64,000 nt of DNA from an uncultured Brachybacterium sp. (GCF_947500705.1 NZ_CANMSY010000006.1:1-64000), one strand, 5' to 3'. Positions 53,010 through 62,871 are shown, counted from the first letter of the stretch. Notes: generated by a model not told the origin, from the sequence alone. Made by a program: numbers and translations.

Positions 53010-54092
53010 TCAGCCCTGCTCGAAGGCTTCCCGGTAGCCCTTCTTCGCCTTCTCGAGCAGCTCGGCGCCCGGGGCGGGGGAGTCCTCGTCGCTCACCCGG
53101 TGGCGGAACACCCGATAGGCCCAGATCGTGTACCCGATCACCAGCGGCAGGAAGAGGCACAGCGCGACCAGCATCACCGTGAGCGTGTGCTCGGTCGAGG
53201 AGGCGTTCGCGACCGTCAGCGAGTTCGCCGGATCGTTGGTGGCGGGCATGACGTAGGGGAACAGGCCGCCGAACAGGGTGATCGCGGCCGCGGCGATCGC
53301 GGTGGTGGTCGCGCCGAAGGCCAGGCCCTCGCGGCGTCTCCGGTGCAGAGGGACCGCGGCGATCAGAGCCAGCGCGGCCACGGCCACCGGGATCAGGGTG
53401 AACCAGGTGTTCGAGTGGGCGAGCTGGAACCAGAGGAGGAACGCCGCACCGGCCACGATCGTCGGCCACACCAGGATCCCGGCCAGGCGGTTCGCGTCCT
53501 CTCGCAGCCGGCCCTCGACCTTGAGCGCGAGGTAGTGGGTGCCGTGCAGCCAGAACAGCAGCACGAACACCACGCCGGCCAGCAGGGCGAAGGGGTTGAG
53601 CAGCCCCAGCAGGGAGGTGGTCACCCAGCGGTTCTCATCGATCGCGACTCCGGCGACGATGTTCCCGAAGGCCACACCCCACAGCAGGGCGGGCGCGAAG
53701 CCGCCGATGATGTGCACCACGTCCCAGGAGTTCTTCCAGCGATCGCTGTCGACCTTGTCGCGCCACTTGAAGGCGCAGACCCGCACGATCAGCACCAGCA
53801 GCAGGAGCAGCAGCGCGAGGTAGAAGCCGGAGAACAGGGTGGCGTACCACTCGGGGAAGGCGGCGAACATCAGGGCGCCGCCGGTGATCACCCAGACCTC
53901 GTTGCCGTCCCAGACGGGGCCGATGGTCTTCAGGATCGTGCCGCGGGTGCCGATGCCGCGCCGCCAGAAGGTGGCGACGTTCATCTGCACGCCGAAGTCG
54001 AATCCCTCGAGCACGAAGTAGCCCAGGAAGAAGAAGGCGATGAGGGCGAACCACAGGGTCTGGAGGACCGTGGGGTCGAGCATGGCATCCAT
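53010..54092 (-). CDS. cydB: Cytochrome bd oxidase subunit II
   Basis: Structural partner of CydA in the high-affinity quinol oxidase. 360 residues and about nine hydrophobic segments, starting LQTLWFALIAFFFLGYFVLEGFDFG and including TIGPVWDGNEVWVITGGALMFAAFPEWYA, both characteristic of CydB. It is 19 nt after cydA. Confidence 0.96.
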   Translation of the reverse strand: MDAMLDPTVLQTLWFALIAFFFLGYFVLEGFDFGVQMNVATFWRRGIGTRGTILKTIGPVWDGNEVWVITGGALMFAAFPEWYATLFSGFYLALLLLLLVLIVRVCAFKWRDKVDSDRWKNSWDVVHIIGGFAPALLWGVAFGNIVAGVAIDENRWVTTSLLGLLNPFALLAGVVFVLLFWLHGTHYLALKVEGRLREDANRLAGILVWPTIVAGAAFLLWFQLAHSNTWFTLIPVAVAALALIAAVPLHRRRREGLAFGATTTAIAAAAITLFGGLFPYVMPATNDPANSLTVANASSTEHTLTVMLVALCLFLPLVIGYTIWAYRVFRHRVSDEDSPAPGAELLEKAKKGYREAFEQG

Positions 54093-54111
54093 GATCTGAT
54101 CTGGTCCCTTC

Positions 54112-55668
54112 TCAGTAGTCGAAGGACAGGGTGGGGGTGTCGAGCTCGTCGGTCTCCGGATCGCGTGTCGCGAGCGGCACCCCCTTCAGGGCGGCTCTGC
54201 GCATCATCCCGAACCAGAGCACCGCGAGCACGCCGTACACCAGCGTGAAGGCGACCAGCGAGGTCAGCACCATCCAGCCGGGATGGCTCGAGACCCCCTG
54301 CATGGTCATCAGCCGGATCGTCGGATCATCGGGATTGGGGTGCACCACCCAGGGCTGTCGCCCGATCTCGGTGAACACCCAGCCTGCGGCGTTGGCGAAG
54401 AACGGCATCGGGATCGCCAGCACTGCGAACCATTGGAAGCGCTTCGACCCGGTGGTGCGGGCGTTCTCGCCCTTGCCACGGGTGACCCACAGGGTCCAGA
54501 GCGCGAGGATCCCGCTGAAGGCGGCCAGGCCCATCATCAGGCGGAAGGACCAGTAGGTCACGAACAGGTTGGGTCGATAGTCGAGCTCGACCTCGTTGCC
54601 GTGGATATCGGTCGCGGTCTCGCCGAACTGGTCCTTGTACTGGGCGTTGAGGTCGTCCACGCCCTGCAGGGTGGCGTCGAAGGTGTGGGTGGCCAGGAAC
54701 GAGGTGACGTAGAGAACCTCGATGAGGTGGGTGACGTCCTCGCAGTCCTGGGCGAAGGCCTCGGGGCCGCCCACGGAGAGGATCGAGAAGGAGGCGCCGG
54801 TCTCGGTCTCGCACAGCGCCTCGGCCGAGGCCATCTTCATCGGCTGCTGCTTGAACATGATCTGCGCCTGGAAGTCGCCGGAGATCACCAGCGCCACCGC
54901 TGCCACGCACATCGCGACGACGCCGAAGCGGACGGTGGGACGGTAGAGATCACGGGCGGCGAGGTGCTGCTCCTGACCCTCCTCGGTCTCGAAGCCCAGC
55001 TCCCGGGCCCGATTGTGGTGGCGGACCATGTGCCAGGCGGCGACACCGGTGAGGAAGGCACCCGCGACCAACCAGGCGCCGGAGACCACATGGGGGAAGG
55101 CTGCGAGCGTGGTCACGTTCGTCAGCACCGCCAGGAGCGAGCCCTGCGAAGGGTCCAGCTCGGCGCGACCGGTCTCGGGATTCAGCGTCGCGCCGACGGG
55201 GTGCTGCATGAACGAGTTCGCAGCCACGATGAAGTAGGCCGAGCCCGTGGTCGCCAGCGCCACCGCCCAGATCGTCAGCAGATGGATCTTCTCGGGCATC
55301 TTGCCCCAGCCGAAGATCCACAGACCCAGGAACACGGATTCGACGAAGAAGGCGGCGAGGCCCTCGAGGGCGAGAGGGGCTCCGAAGACGTCACCGATGA
55401 AGCGGGAGTACTCGGACCAGTTCATGCCGAACTGGAACTCCTGGACGATGCCGGTGGCGATGCCGATGCCGAAGTTCACGATCAGCATCGAGCCGAAGAA
55501 CTTCGTCATCCGCGTCCAGGCGTCCTTGCGCGCGGGGTCCTTCGAGAACACCGCCCGGGTCTGCATGATCGCGACCAGCAGGGAGAGCCCGATCGTGAGC
55601 GGAACGAAGATGAAGTGGTACACGGTGGTGATGCCGAACTGCCACCGTGCCAGGTCGAGGGCTTCCAT
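54112..55668 (-). CDS. cydA: Cytochrome bd oxidase subunit I
   Basis: Catalytic subunit that oxidises quinol and reduces oxygen with haems b558, b595 and d. 518 residues. The N-terminus ARWQFGITTVYHFIFVPLTIG holds the conserved His18 haem ligand; the glutamates in FFVESVFLGLW, and GRQPWVVHPNP near the C-terminus, are family marks. GGAGG lies 5 nt before ATG 55668. It is the first gene of cydABDC-kinase, with a DosR-like box about 60 nt upstream. Confidence 0.97.
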   Translation of the reverse strand: MEALDLARWQFGITTVYHFIFVPLTIGLSLLVAIMQTRAVFSKDPARKDAWTRMTKFFGSMLIVNFGIGIATGIVQEFQFGMNWSEYSRFIGDVFGAPLALEGLAAFFVESVFLGLWIFGWGKMPEKIHLLTIWAVALATTGSAYFIVAANSFMQHPVGATLNPETGRAELDPSQGSLLAVLTNVTTLAAFPHVVSGAWLVAGAFLTGVAAWHMVRHHNRARELGFETEEGQEQHLAARDLYRPTVRFGVVAMCVAAVALVISGDFQAQIMFKQQPMKMASAEALCETETGASFSILSVGGPEAFAQDCEDVTHLIEVLYVTSFLATHTFDATLQGVDDLNAQYKDQFGETATDIHGNEVELDYRPNLFVTYWSFRLMMGLAAFSGILALWTLWVTRGKGENARTTGSKRFQWFAVLAIPMPFFANAAGWVFTEIGRQPWVVHPNPDDPTIRLMTMQGVSSHPGWMVLTSLVAFTLVYGVLAVLWFGMMRRAALKGVPLATRDPETDELDTPTLSFDY

Positions 55669-55701
55669 GGATCCTCCCGAGTGGATGACACGCCGTCATG
55701 A

Positions 55702-55707
55702 AAACTA
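55702..55707 (-). promoter_or_regulatory. Possible -10 of cydA
   Basis: TAGTTT on the minus strand, predicted start near 55695, which would centre the DosR-like box at about -42.5, the usual position for an activator of this type. No clear -35, as expected for an activated promoter. Confidence 0.4.
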
Positions 55708-55730
55708 CCGGGCAGTCAGCGACGCGACGA

Positions 55731-55744
55731 AGGACGATGGTCCC
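55731..55744 (-). promoter_or_regulatory. DosR-like box upstream of cydA
   Basis: On the minus strand GGGACCATCGTCCT: intact GGGAC and GTCC half sites, 11 of 14 positions of the DosR core as I remember it. Weaker than the narK box, but well placed for activation. Confidence 0.45.
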
Positions 55745-56039
55745 TCCTGCGAGCGTCATCCCGCGCGAACGATCCGAGCATGTCGCCTCCGGGGGGAGCA
55801 CCCCCTGTGCCATACTGATCGCGGCACTCTCCTGCTCCGTACCGGGTGGGGGAACCTCCCGGCGTCGTGACGTCGGAGCACCGGCTACGCGGACGACCGC
55901 GACCGCAGTGTTCCCTCGGTCGGCATCGCAGCGCTTCCATCGGGGAGCTGCGCGACGGCGAGGGCTTGAGACTTCCGTCCACAGCGACGATGACCAGAAG
56001 GGGCCAGGGTGCGCTGGTCCTCCAGAAGGAGACGGCCGC

Positions 56040-58865
56040 ATGGCTGACAGCACCCATATTCCCGAGAACGATTCGTCGGACGAGACGCAGCCCGCTGCTC
56101 CCGCTCGTCGTCGGCGGCGCGCAGGAGCCCCTGCCGGAGCCCCCTCCTTCACCCCGCCTGCGGTCCCGCAGCCGGAGACCTCGGCCCCGCGCACCGTGGT
56201 GGCCGCACAGGAGCCGACGGCGGCGGAGCCCCCTCCGGCAGCGTCTCGTGCCAAGCGCCCCCGACGCCGCGCCGGAGCCCCGGCCGGCGCCCCGGTGATC
56301 CCGGCGGCGGAGCCCGTCGCGGAGCCCGCGCCGGAGCCTCAGGCTGTCGAGGATCAGGCTGTCGAGGAGACGCCCGCTGCGGTCGAGCCGGCGATGGTGA
56401 CCGACGACAACTCTGTCCTCGGCGACCTCCGTGCCCTCGCCTCGGCCCGAGGCGCCGGCGCGGACGATTCCGCCGCGACGGCGGATGGTGACCGCGCTCG
56501 CCGCCGCGAGCAGGTCCAGATGGATTTCGCCTCGCTGCTGTTCCAGGCCCCCACCGCTCAGCCCCGCACCACTGTCGGCTCCCAGGACGCCCCGGTCGGC
56601 AGCGCTGACCTCTCCTTCGCCGCGGGATCCGAGGACGAGGGCGAGGAGCAGGACTCCGAGACCGAGGAGGAGCAGCCCTCCCGCTCCCGGCGCAGCCGGT
56701 CGCGTCGCTCCTCCCAGCGCACCGCCGGTGCGGCGGAGTCCGACGCCGCAGAGGACTCCGGGTCCGGCGAGGACGACAGCGACAGCGATCAGGACAGCGA
56801 CGAGGACTCCTCCTCCGACAGCTCGAGCTCGAACTCACGCCGCCGGCGCCGTCGTGGCGGTCGGGGCCGACGCGGCCGCGGTCGCGGCGACGACGACGGC
56901 TCGGGCACCGAGGATGGCGCAGGGGAGGGGGAGGACAGCCGCGACGACGACGGCGCGGAGGACTCCTCGCAGGACGGCTCCGAGGATGAGGACCACAGCG
57001 GCGAGGGGAGCGAGTCAGGTGCCGGGAACTCCTCCAGCTCCCGTCGGCGTCGGCGTCGTCGCCGTTCCGGCAGCAGCGGGGACGAGCCGACCTCGCCCGA
57101 TGATCCGCCGAACACCGTGGTCAAGGTGCGCGATGCCCGTGATGAGGTCAAGGCCGTCAAGGGCTCGACCCGGCTCGAGGCCAAGCGCCAGCGCCGCCGC
57201 GAGGGCCGTGACGCCGGTCGCCGCCGCAACGTCATCACCGAGTCGGAGTTCCTGGCCCGCCGTGAGTCCGTGAAGCGTTCGATGGTGGTGCGCGAGCGCG
57301 CCGGCCGCACGCAGATCGCAGTGCTCGAGGACGATGTGCTGGTCGAGCACTACGTGGCGCAGAAGACGCAGACGTCGATGGTCGGCAACGTCTACATGGG
57401 CAAGGTCCAGAACGTGCTGCCCTCGATGGAGGCGGCCTTCGTGGACATCGGCAAGGGCCGCAATGCGGTGCTCTACGCCGGCGAGGTCAACTGGGACGCC
57501 GTGGGCCTCGAGGGCCAGCCGCGCCGCATCGAGCTCGCGCTGAAGAGCGGCGACCCGGTGCTGGTCCAGGTCACCAAGGACCCGATCGGCCACAAGGGCG
57601 CGCGGCTGACCAGCCAGATCTCCCTGCCCGGTCGCTACGTGGTGTTCGTGCCCGGCGGGTCCATGACCGGCATCTCCCGCAAGCTGCCCGACACCGAGCG
57701 CGCACGGCTGAAGAAGATCATGCGCGAGATCATCCCCGAGGATGCGGGCGTCATCGTGCGCACCGCGGCCGAGGGGGCGAGCGAGCAGGAGCTGACGCAC
57801 GACGTCGAGCGCCTGCGCGCCCAGTGGGAGAAGATCGAGAAGTCGCAGAAGAGCAAGGCTGCTCCGGTCGCCCTCTCGCAGGAGCCGGACATCGCCATCA
57901 AGGTGGTGCGTGACGTCTTCAACGAGGACTTCACCTCCCTGATCGTCGAGGGTGACCGAGTCCACCAGGACGTCCACGCCTATATCAGCGATGTGGCCCC
58001 GGATCTGCTGGAGCGTCTCACCCGCCACGTCGGCGACAAGGACGTCTTCGCGAAGCACCGCATCGACGAGCAGCTGCTCAAGGCGATGGACCGCAAGGTC
58101 TACCTGCCCTCCGGCGGCTCCCTGGTGATCGATCGCACCGAGGCGATGACCGTGGTCGATGTGAACACCGGCAAGTTCACCGGCACCGGCGGCTCCCTCG
58201 AGGAGACCGTCACCAAGAACAACCTCGAATCCGCCGAGGAGATCGTGCGTCAGCTGCGGCTGCGCGACATCGGCGGCATCATCGTCATCGACTTCATCGA
58301 CATGGTGCTCGAGTCCAACCGGGATCTGGTGCTCCGGCGCCTGGTCGAGTGCCTGGGCCGTGACCGCACCAAGCACCAGGTCGCCGAGGTCACCTCGCTG
58401 GGCCTGGTGCAGATGACCCGCAAGCGCGTGGGCCAGGGTCTGGTGGAGACCTTCTCCAGCACCTGCGAGCACTGCAACGGGCGCGGCCTGGTGGTCGACG
58501 TCGACGGCACCCACAGCCACGGCGGCGGCAATGGCAGCAGCCACGGCGAGAACGGCGGGGATGACTCCTCGAAGTCCTCGCGACGCCGCGGGCGCCGGAC
58601 CCGCGGCGGCGCCAAGGAGGAGGGCGAGAACGGTGACGCCGGGTCCGAGGAGTCGCAGGCCGATGTGCATCGTCTCGAGGACGATGCCGACAGCCGTGCC
58701 CTCGCTCGCGCCACCATCGCCTCCATCGCGGCGGCCTCCGGGGCGCATGCGCAGCCCGAGGTGACCGTCGATGGCCAGGTCGTGCACGCCGCTGCGGACG
58801 CAGCCGAGGACGCAGCAGAGCACTCGACATCGACCTGGGAGCAGGACGCACCCGGTCAGGGGTGA
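56040..58865 (+). CDS. rne: Ribonuclease E/G family endoribonuclease
   Basis: Main single-strand endonuclease for mRNA decay and rRNA/tRNA processing. 941 residues. The first about 390 are disordered: Ala/Pro/Arg-rich RRRRRAGAPAGAP motifs, then alternating acidic Ser/Asp/Glu and Arg runs. The S1 domain (TSMVGNVYMGKVQNVLPSM) starts near 440; catalytic Asp residues are in AMTVVDVNTGKFTG and IVIDFIDM; CEHCNGRG is the zinc link. A short acidic/basic tail follows. AAGGAG precedes ATG 56040. Having the extension at the N-terminus is usual for actinobacteria and opposite to E. coli. Confidence 0.93.
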   Translation: MADSTHIPENDSSDETQPAAPARRRRRAGAPAGAPSFTPPAVPQPETSAPRTVVAAQEPTAAEPPPAASRAKRPRRRAGAPAGAPVIPAAEPVAEPAPEPQAVEDQAVEETPAAVEPAMVTDDNSVLGDLRALASARGAGADDSAATADGDRARRREQVQMDFASLLFQAPTAQPRTTVGSQDAPVGSADLSFAAGSEDEGEEQDSETEEEQPSRSRRSRSRRSSQRTAGAAESDAAEDSGSGEDDSDSDQDSDEDSSSDSSSSNSRRRRRRGGRGRRGRGRGDDDGSGTEDGAGEGEDSRDDDGAEDSSQDGSEDEDHSGEGSESGAGNSSSSRRRRRRRRSGSSGDEPTSPDDPPNTVVKVRDARDEVKAVKGSTRLEAKRQRRREGRDAGRRRNVITESEFLARRESVKRSMVVRERAGRTQIAVLEDDVLVEHYVAQKTQTSMVGNVYMGKVQNVLPSMEAAFVDIGKGRNAVLYAGEVNWDAVGLEGQPRRIELALKSGDPVLVQVTKDPIGHKGARLTSQISLPGRYVVFVPGGSMTGISRKLPDTERARLKKIMREIIPEDAGVIVRTAAEGASEQELTHDVERLRAQWEKIEKSQKSKAAPVALSQEPDIAIKVVRDVFNEDFTSLIVEGDRVHQDVHAYISDVAPDLLERLTRHVGDKDVFAKHRIDEQLLKAMDRKVYLPSGGSLVIDRTEAMTVVDVNTGKFTGTGGSLEETVTKNNLESAEEIVRQLRLRDIGGIIVIDFIDMVLESNRDLVLRRLVECLGRDRTKHQVAEVTSLGLVQMTRKRVGQGLVETFSSTCEHCNGRGLVVDVDGTHSHGGGNGSSHGENGGDDSSKSSRRRGRRTRGGAKEEGENGDAGSEESQADVHRLEDDADSRALARATIASIAAASGAHAQPEVTVDGQVVHAAADAAEDAAEHSTSTWEQDAPGQG

Positions 58866-58917
58866 TGCGTTCCACAGGGTGTGACCGCGTTCTCGCAGGT
58901 CGGACCGTGTCCGGTGG

Positions 58918-58946
58918 TTGACCGGCGGGTGTCGGGATCGTAAGCT
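58918..58946 (+). promoter_or_regulatory. rplU promoter
   Basis: -35 TTGACC (58918-58923), exact 17-nt spacer, -10 TAAGCT (58941-58946). The predicted leader is about 165 nt. One of the best sigma-A-like promoters in the window. Confidence 0.7.
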
Positions 58947-59010
58947 GTTCCCTGGCGCAAAACGTGCCACAGTCGTGCTCCCGGTGGGCATCGCGCGACC
59001 GCATCTCCCG

Positions 59011-59037
59011 CCTGACCCTGTTCGTACAGGGCTCAGG
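59011..59037 (+). promoter_or_regulatory. Leader hairpin upstream of rplU
   Basis: CCTGACCCTGT-TCGT-ACAGGGCTCAGG, 11 bp with a single bulged base, in the rplU 5' UTR. It may be an autoregulatory ribosomal-protein leader structure. Confidence 0.45.
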
Positions 59038-59117
59038 TCCGGTTGACGGTCGCAGGTCCGCGATGACACCCGGCAGGGAGCATGTCTCGAATTCGATTCA
59101 CAAGATGGAGCATTGAC

Positions 59118-59426
59118 GTGGTGTACGCAATCGTCCGCGCAGGCGGTCGTCAGGAGAAGGTGTCGGTCGGTGACACCATCGTGATCAACCGTGTGGCAGG
59201 CGAGGCGGGCGACAGCATCGATCTCGCTCCCGTGCTGCTGGTCGACGGTGACACGGTCACCTCCGCACAGAACGAGCTTGCCAAGGTGAAGGTCACCGCC
59301 GAGAAGGTCGAAGACCTCCGCGGCGAGAAGATCCGCATCCTCCGCTACAAGAACAAGACGGGCTACAAGAAGCGCCAGGGCCACCGCCAGGAGCTGACCC
59401 GGCTGAAGATCACCGGAATCGCCTGA
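59118..59426 (+). CDS. rplU: 50S ribosomal protein L21
   Basis: 102 residues starting [18 protein letters not shown] and ending [18 protein letters not shown], a standard L21. GTG 59118 is chosen because GATGGAG lies 7 nt upstream; longer frames from 59082 lack homology. It heads rplU-rpmA. Confidence 0.96.
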   Translation: MVYAIVRAGGRQEKVSVGDTIVINRVAGEAGDSIDLAPVLLVDGDTVTSAQNELAKVKVTAEKVEDLRGEKIRILRYKNKTGYKKRQGHRQELTRLKITGIA

Positions 59427-59459
59427 GCGATCCCCCGAACAGACAAGGATTGATCCCAG

Positions 59460-59714
59460 ATGGCATCTAAGAAGGGCGTCAGCTCCTCCAAGAACGGGCG
59501 CGATTCCAACTCCCAGCGCCTCGGCGTCAAGCGTTTCGGCGGCCAGAACGTCGGCGCAGGCGAGATCATCGTGCGCCAGCGCGGCACCAAGATCCACCCC
59601 GGCGACGGTGTGGGTCGCGGCAACGACGACACCTTGTTCGCGCTCACCGCGGGCACCGTCGAATTCGGTCGCAAGCGCGACCGTCGCGTGGTCAGCATCG
59701 TCGAGACGGTCTGA
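59460..59714 (+). CDS. rpmA: 50S ribosomal protein L27
   Basis: 84 residues, [28 protein letters not shown]..., the usual L27. The N-terminus starts right at the functional peptidyl-transferase tail, without the cleavable extension found in Firmicutes. Two hairpins follow, the second a terminator. Confidence 0.97.
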   Translation: MASKKGVSSSKNGRDSNSQRLGVKRFGGQNVGAGEIIVRQRGTKIHPGDGVGRGNDDTLFALTAGTVEFGRKRDRRVVSIVETV

Positions 59715-59720
59715 CCGCTT

Positions 59721-59737
59721 GCCCCGGATCCCGGGGC
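59721..59737 (+). other. Hairpin after rpmA
   Basis: GCCCCGG-ATC-CCGGGGC, perfect 7-bp stem, 13 nt before the terminator stem. Confidence 0.5.
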
Positions 59738-59750
59738 ACACAGCGTCCTT

Positions 59751-59790
59751 CGAGGGGCGGAGCCGAACGCTCCGCCCCTCGATGCTTTTT
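59751..59790 (+). terminator. Rho-independent terminator of rplU-rpmA
   Basis: Perfect 13-bp stem CGAGGGGCGGAGC/GCTCCGCCCCTCG, loop CGAAC, then ATGCTTTTT. It ends 23 nt before obg, so obg expression needs read-through or its own promoter. Confidence 0.92.
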
Positions 59791-59813
59791 CTCACCATCA
59801 TCGGAGTGCACCC

Positions 59814-61346
59814 ATGGCCACATTCGTCGACCGCGTCCAGCTTCAGGTCGCCGGGGGATCGGGCGGAAACGGCACCGCCTCGATCCGTCGCGAGAAGTTC
59901 AAGCCCCTGGCCGGTCCCGATGGCGCCAACGGCGGCCGCGGCGGCGACGTGATCCTCGAGGTCGACGGGTCGACCACCACGCTCCTGGCGTACCACCACA
60001 AGCCTCATCAGAAGGCGACCAGCGGCGGTTTCGGCAAGGGTGACCTGCGACATGGCGCCGGCGGTGAGGACCTCGTCCTCCCGGTCCCCGACGGCACCGT
60101 GGTCACCGACGAGGACGGCACGGTCCTGATCGACATGGTCGGCATCGGCACCCGCTTCGTCGCCGCCCGCGGCGGCAGCGGCGGCCTCGGCAACGCGGCG
60201 CTGGCCACCGCTCAGCGCGTGGCCCCCGGCTTCGCCCTGCTCGGCGAGCCCGGGCAGGAGCGCACTCTGGTGCTCGAGCTGAAGACGGTCGCGGACGTCG
60301 CACTGGTGGGATACCCCAGCGCCGGGAAATCCTCCCTGATCGCCGCGATGAGCGCCGCCCGGCCGAAGATCGCCGACTACCCCTTCACCACCCTCGTGCC
60401 GAACCTCGGCGTGGTCGAGGCGGGGGAGCACCGCTATACGATCGCCGACGTCCCGGGCCTCATCCCCGGTGCCAGTCAGGGCAAGGGCCTCGGCCTGGAC
60501 TTCCTGCGCCACATCGAGCGCTGCCACGTCATCGTGCACGTGCTGGACGCGGCGGCGCTCGAATCGGATCGCGACCCGGTGGGGGACCTCGCGACCATCG
60601 AGCACGAGCTGGCCACCTATGCGGCGAGCCTCGACGAGGAGGCGGGCAGCCGGGTGCCGCTCATGGAGCGGCCCACCGTGGTGGTGCTGAACAAGACAGA
60701 TCTGCCCGATGGGGCGGACATGGCCGACATGGTCCGCGCACAGCTCGGCGAGCGCGAGGTCCCGATCCTGGACGTCTCCGCCGTCTCCCGCAAGGGGCTG
60801 CGCGAGCTGTCCTTCGTGCTCGGCGACCTGGTCGAGAAGGCGCGGGCGCAGCTGCCCGAGCCGGAGGCCGCCCCCATCGTGCTGACCCCCAGGGCGGTCG
60901 ACGACAAGGGCTTCGCGGTGGTCACCGAGCAGTACGACGGGCACACCGCCTTCCGCATCAAGGGAGACAAGCCCGAACGCTGGGTGCGCCAGACCGACTT
61001 CACCAACGACGAGGCTGTCGGCTATCTCGCCGACCGGCTCGCGAAGCTCGGCGTCGAGGATCAGCTGTACGCCGCAGGCGCCGTCGCGGGCTCGACGGTG
61101 CTGATCGGTCCGGGCGAGGACGCGGTGGTCTTCGACTGGGAGCCGACGATGGTCGGCGGCGCGGAGATGCTGGGCCGCCGTGGCACCGATGAGCGGTTCG
61201 AGGATCACTCGCGACCCACGCGGGAGGCGAAGCGGGAGCTGCAGCGCACCCGCACCGAGGCTCGGATGCAGCGGATCTCCGCGATGGAGGAGGAGCGACG
61301 GGCCGGTCACTGGGCCGACCCCGCCTCGGAGGACGAGGCCCGGTGA
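59814..61346 (+). CDS. obg: GTPase Obg
   Basis: Essential GTPase for 50S maturation and stress response. 510 residues: glycine-rich OBG domain (1-160, [15 protein letters not shown]...), G domain with [11 protein letters not shown] (G1), [11 protein letters not shown] (G2), DVPGLIPGA (G3) and NKTDLP (G4), and an OCT domain (about 350-430). The last about 50 residues are a charged helical tail ([17 protein letters not shown]). The TGA overlaps the proB GTG. Confidence 0.96.
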   Translation: MATFVDRVQLQVAGGSGGNGTASIRREKFKPLAGPDGANGGRGGDVILEVDGSTTTLLAYHHKPHQKATSGGFGKGDLRHGAGGEDLVLPVPDGTVVTDEDGTVLIDMVGIGTRFVAARGGSGGLGNAALATAQRVAPGFALLGEPGQERTLVLELKTVADVALVGYPSAGKSSLIAAMSAARPKIADYPFTTLVPNLGVVEAGEHRYTIADVPGLIPGASQGKGLGLDFLRHIERCHVIVHVLDAAALESDRDPVGDLATIEHELATYAASLDEEAGSRVPLMERPTVVVLNKTDLPDGADMADMVRAQLGEREVPILDVSAVSRKGLRELSFVLGDLVEKARAQLPEPEAAPIVLTPRAVDDKGFAVVTEQYDGHTAFRIKGDKPERWVRQTDFTNDEAVGYLADRLAKLGVEDQLYAAGAVAGSTVLIGPGEDAVVFDWEPTMVGGAEMLGRRGTDERFEDHSRPTREAKRELQRTRTEARMQRISAMEEERRAGHWADPASEDEAR

Positions 61347-62488
61347 GCGCCACCGAGCTGCGCCAACCGGAGCGGCTCACCTCTCGCGAGACGCTCGCGA
61401 CGGCCCGCCGCATCGTCGTCAAGATCGGGTCCTCGAGCCTGACCGATGAGCGCGGCCGCCTCGACCATCTCCGCATCCAGCAGATCGCGGACACCGCCGC
61501 GGCCCTGGCCGGCCGGGGCACCGAGCTGGTGATCGTCTCCTCGGGCGCCATCGCGGCGGCGCTGGGACCGCTGGGGATGTCCGCGCGCCCTGCCGCGGTC
61601 GAGCTGCAGCAGGCCGCCGCGAGCGTGGGCCAGGCGCTGCTGGCGAGCGCCTGGTCCGGTGCTTTCGCCGCCCACCATCTGATCACCGGGCAGGTGCTGC
61701 TCACCGAGTCCGATGTGATCCGGCCGCAGACCTACCGCAACGTGCGCAGCGCCCTCGAGTCGCTGCTGGACCTGGGGGCGGTGCCGGTCGTCAACGAGAA
61801 CGACACCACCGCCACCCACGAGATCCGCTTCGGGGACAATGACCGCCTCGCGGCGCTGGTCGCCCAGCTGCTGGGCGCCGACGCCCTGATCCTGCTCACC
61901 GACGTCGACGCCCTGTACACCGCGCCGCCGCGGGAGCCCGGTGCCGAGCGCATCGGCCAGGTCGACGATGTGGCGCGGCTGGCCGGGGTGAACATCGGCC
62001 CGGTCGGTTCGAAGGTCGGCACCGGGGGGATGGTCACGAAGCTCTCGGCGGCGCAGCTCGCCGCGACCACCGGGACCGCTGCCCTGATGACCTCAGCCGA
62101 GCAGTTCTCCGCAGCGATCGAAGGTCAGGACGTGGGCACCTTCTTCCCCGCCCACCACGGCCGTCGCCGTTCCCGGCTGGTCTGGCTGCGGTTCGCGACG
62201 CGAGGGGCGGGCAGCCTGCATCTGGACGAGGGCGCGGCCGATGCCGTGCGCAGCCGCCGTCGTTCGCTGCTGGCCGTCGGCATCTCGCGGGTCGAGGGCA
62301 TCTTCCCGGCCGGGGTCCCGGTCGACGTCGTCGCCCCGGACGGTGCGGTGATCGCCCGCGGGATCGCCTCCTTCAGCAGCGACGAGCTGCGGGTGATGGC
62401 CGGCCTGGGCACCGACGAGGCGCGGGAGCAGCTGGGCGAGAGGTTCCGCCGTCCCGCGATCCACCGCGATCAGCTGGTGATGCTCTGA
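61343..62488 (+). CDS. proB: Glutamate 5-kinase
   Basis: First step of proline synthesis. 381 residues: amino-acid kinase domain with [32 protein letters not shown] and [12 protein letters not shown], then a PUA domain (about 285-375, [21 protein letters not shown]...). The GTG start overlaps the obg stop (GTGA). Confidence 0.95.
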   Translation: MSATELRQPERLTSRETLATARRIVVKIGSSSLTDERGRLDHLRIQQIADTAAALAGRGTELVIVSSGAIAAALGPLGMSARPAAVELQQAAASVGQALLASAWSGAFAAHHLITGQVLLTESDVIRPQTYRNVRSALESLLDLGAVPVVNENDTTATHEIRFGDNDRLAALVAQLLGADALILLTDVDALYTAPPREPGAERIGQVDDVARLAGVNIGPVGSKVGTGGMVTKLSAAQLAATTGTAALMTSAEQFSAAIEGQDVGTFFPAHHGRRRSRLVWLRFATRGAGSLHLDEGAADAVRSRRRSLLAVGISRVEGIFPAGVPVDVVAPDGAVIARGIASFSSDELRVMAGLGTDEAREQLGERFRRPAIHRDQLVML

Positions 62489-62492
62489 GAGC

Positions 62493-62741
62493 TCAGTGCG
62501 TGGCGAAGGCCCTCCGCGCCGTGCGCGATCCGGCCACCGTGCGGCGCTCCCGTGCCACCCGCACCCGCTCGATGATCGTGCTGATCAGCAGCGCGAGTCC
62601 CACGCCGATGACCACGCCCAGCAGCGGCTGTTCGCGGAACAGGTCACCGCCGGCCATCCCGATCCCGATGTCGTGGAGCGACCAGGCCACGGCTGCCAGC
62701 AGCGCGTAGGCGAGGAACGTCGGACGGGGAGAGCGGATCAT
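62493..62741 (-). CDS. Small two-helix membrane protein
   Basis: An 82-residue protein, not recognised: two hydrophobic segments (FLAYALLAAVAWSLHDIGIG and LLGVVIGVGLALLISTII), then a basic tail (ERVRVARERRTVAGSRTARR). It is on the opposite strand between proB and proA, 4 nt from the proB stop. No clear ribosome-binding site, so start and reality are less certain; the hydrophobic pattern is the main support. Confidence 0.55.
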   Translation of the reverse strand: MIRSPRPTFLAYALLAAVAWSLHDIGIGMAGGDLFREQPLLGVVIGVGLALLISTIIERVRVARERRTVAGSRTARRAFATH

Positions 62742-62865
62742 CCCGGAGGTGAGGCGCCCGCGGTGATGATCACCGTCTTGCCGGGGAGGACCGGCAGCAC
62801 CGACTCCGCGGCGACCCCGGACATCTGCTGGGCGGACGCGCGTGAGCACCTGAATGCCGCTCTCG

Positions 62866-62871
62866 TAGACT
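62866..62871 (+). promoter_or_regulatory. -10 element of proA
   Basis: TAGACT ends 6 nt before ATG 62878, implying a leaderless proA mRNA separate from proB. Confidence 0.5.

Larger units (their letters stand above)
55669..56039. other. 371-nt divergent control region of cydA and rne
   Basis: No supported gene. The cydA side holds its ribosome-binding site, a -10 and a DosR-like palindrome. The rne side is a long leader; a -10-like CATACT at 55811-55816 would give an rne 5' UTR of about 220 nt. No Rex-type site (TTGTGAA-N4-TTCACAA) is present. Confidence 0.6.

Noticed and set aside
55669-56039. Rex or Fnr operator in the cydA region
   Set aside because: No TTGTGAA-N4-TTCACAA or TTGAT-N4-ATCAA sequence is present.
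57015-61310. Long minus-strand open frame opposite rne-rplU-rpmA-obg
   Set aside because: Runs across four well-supported plus-strand genes and their terminator; composition is typical of an antisense shadow.
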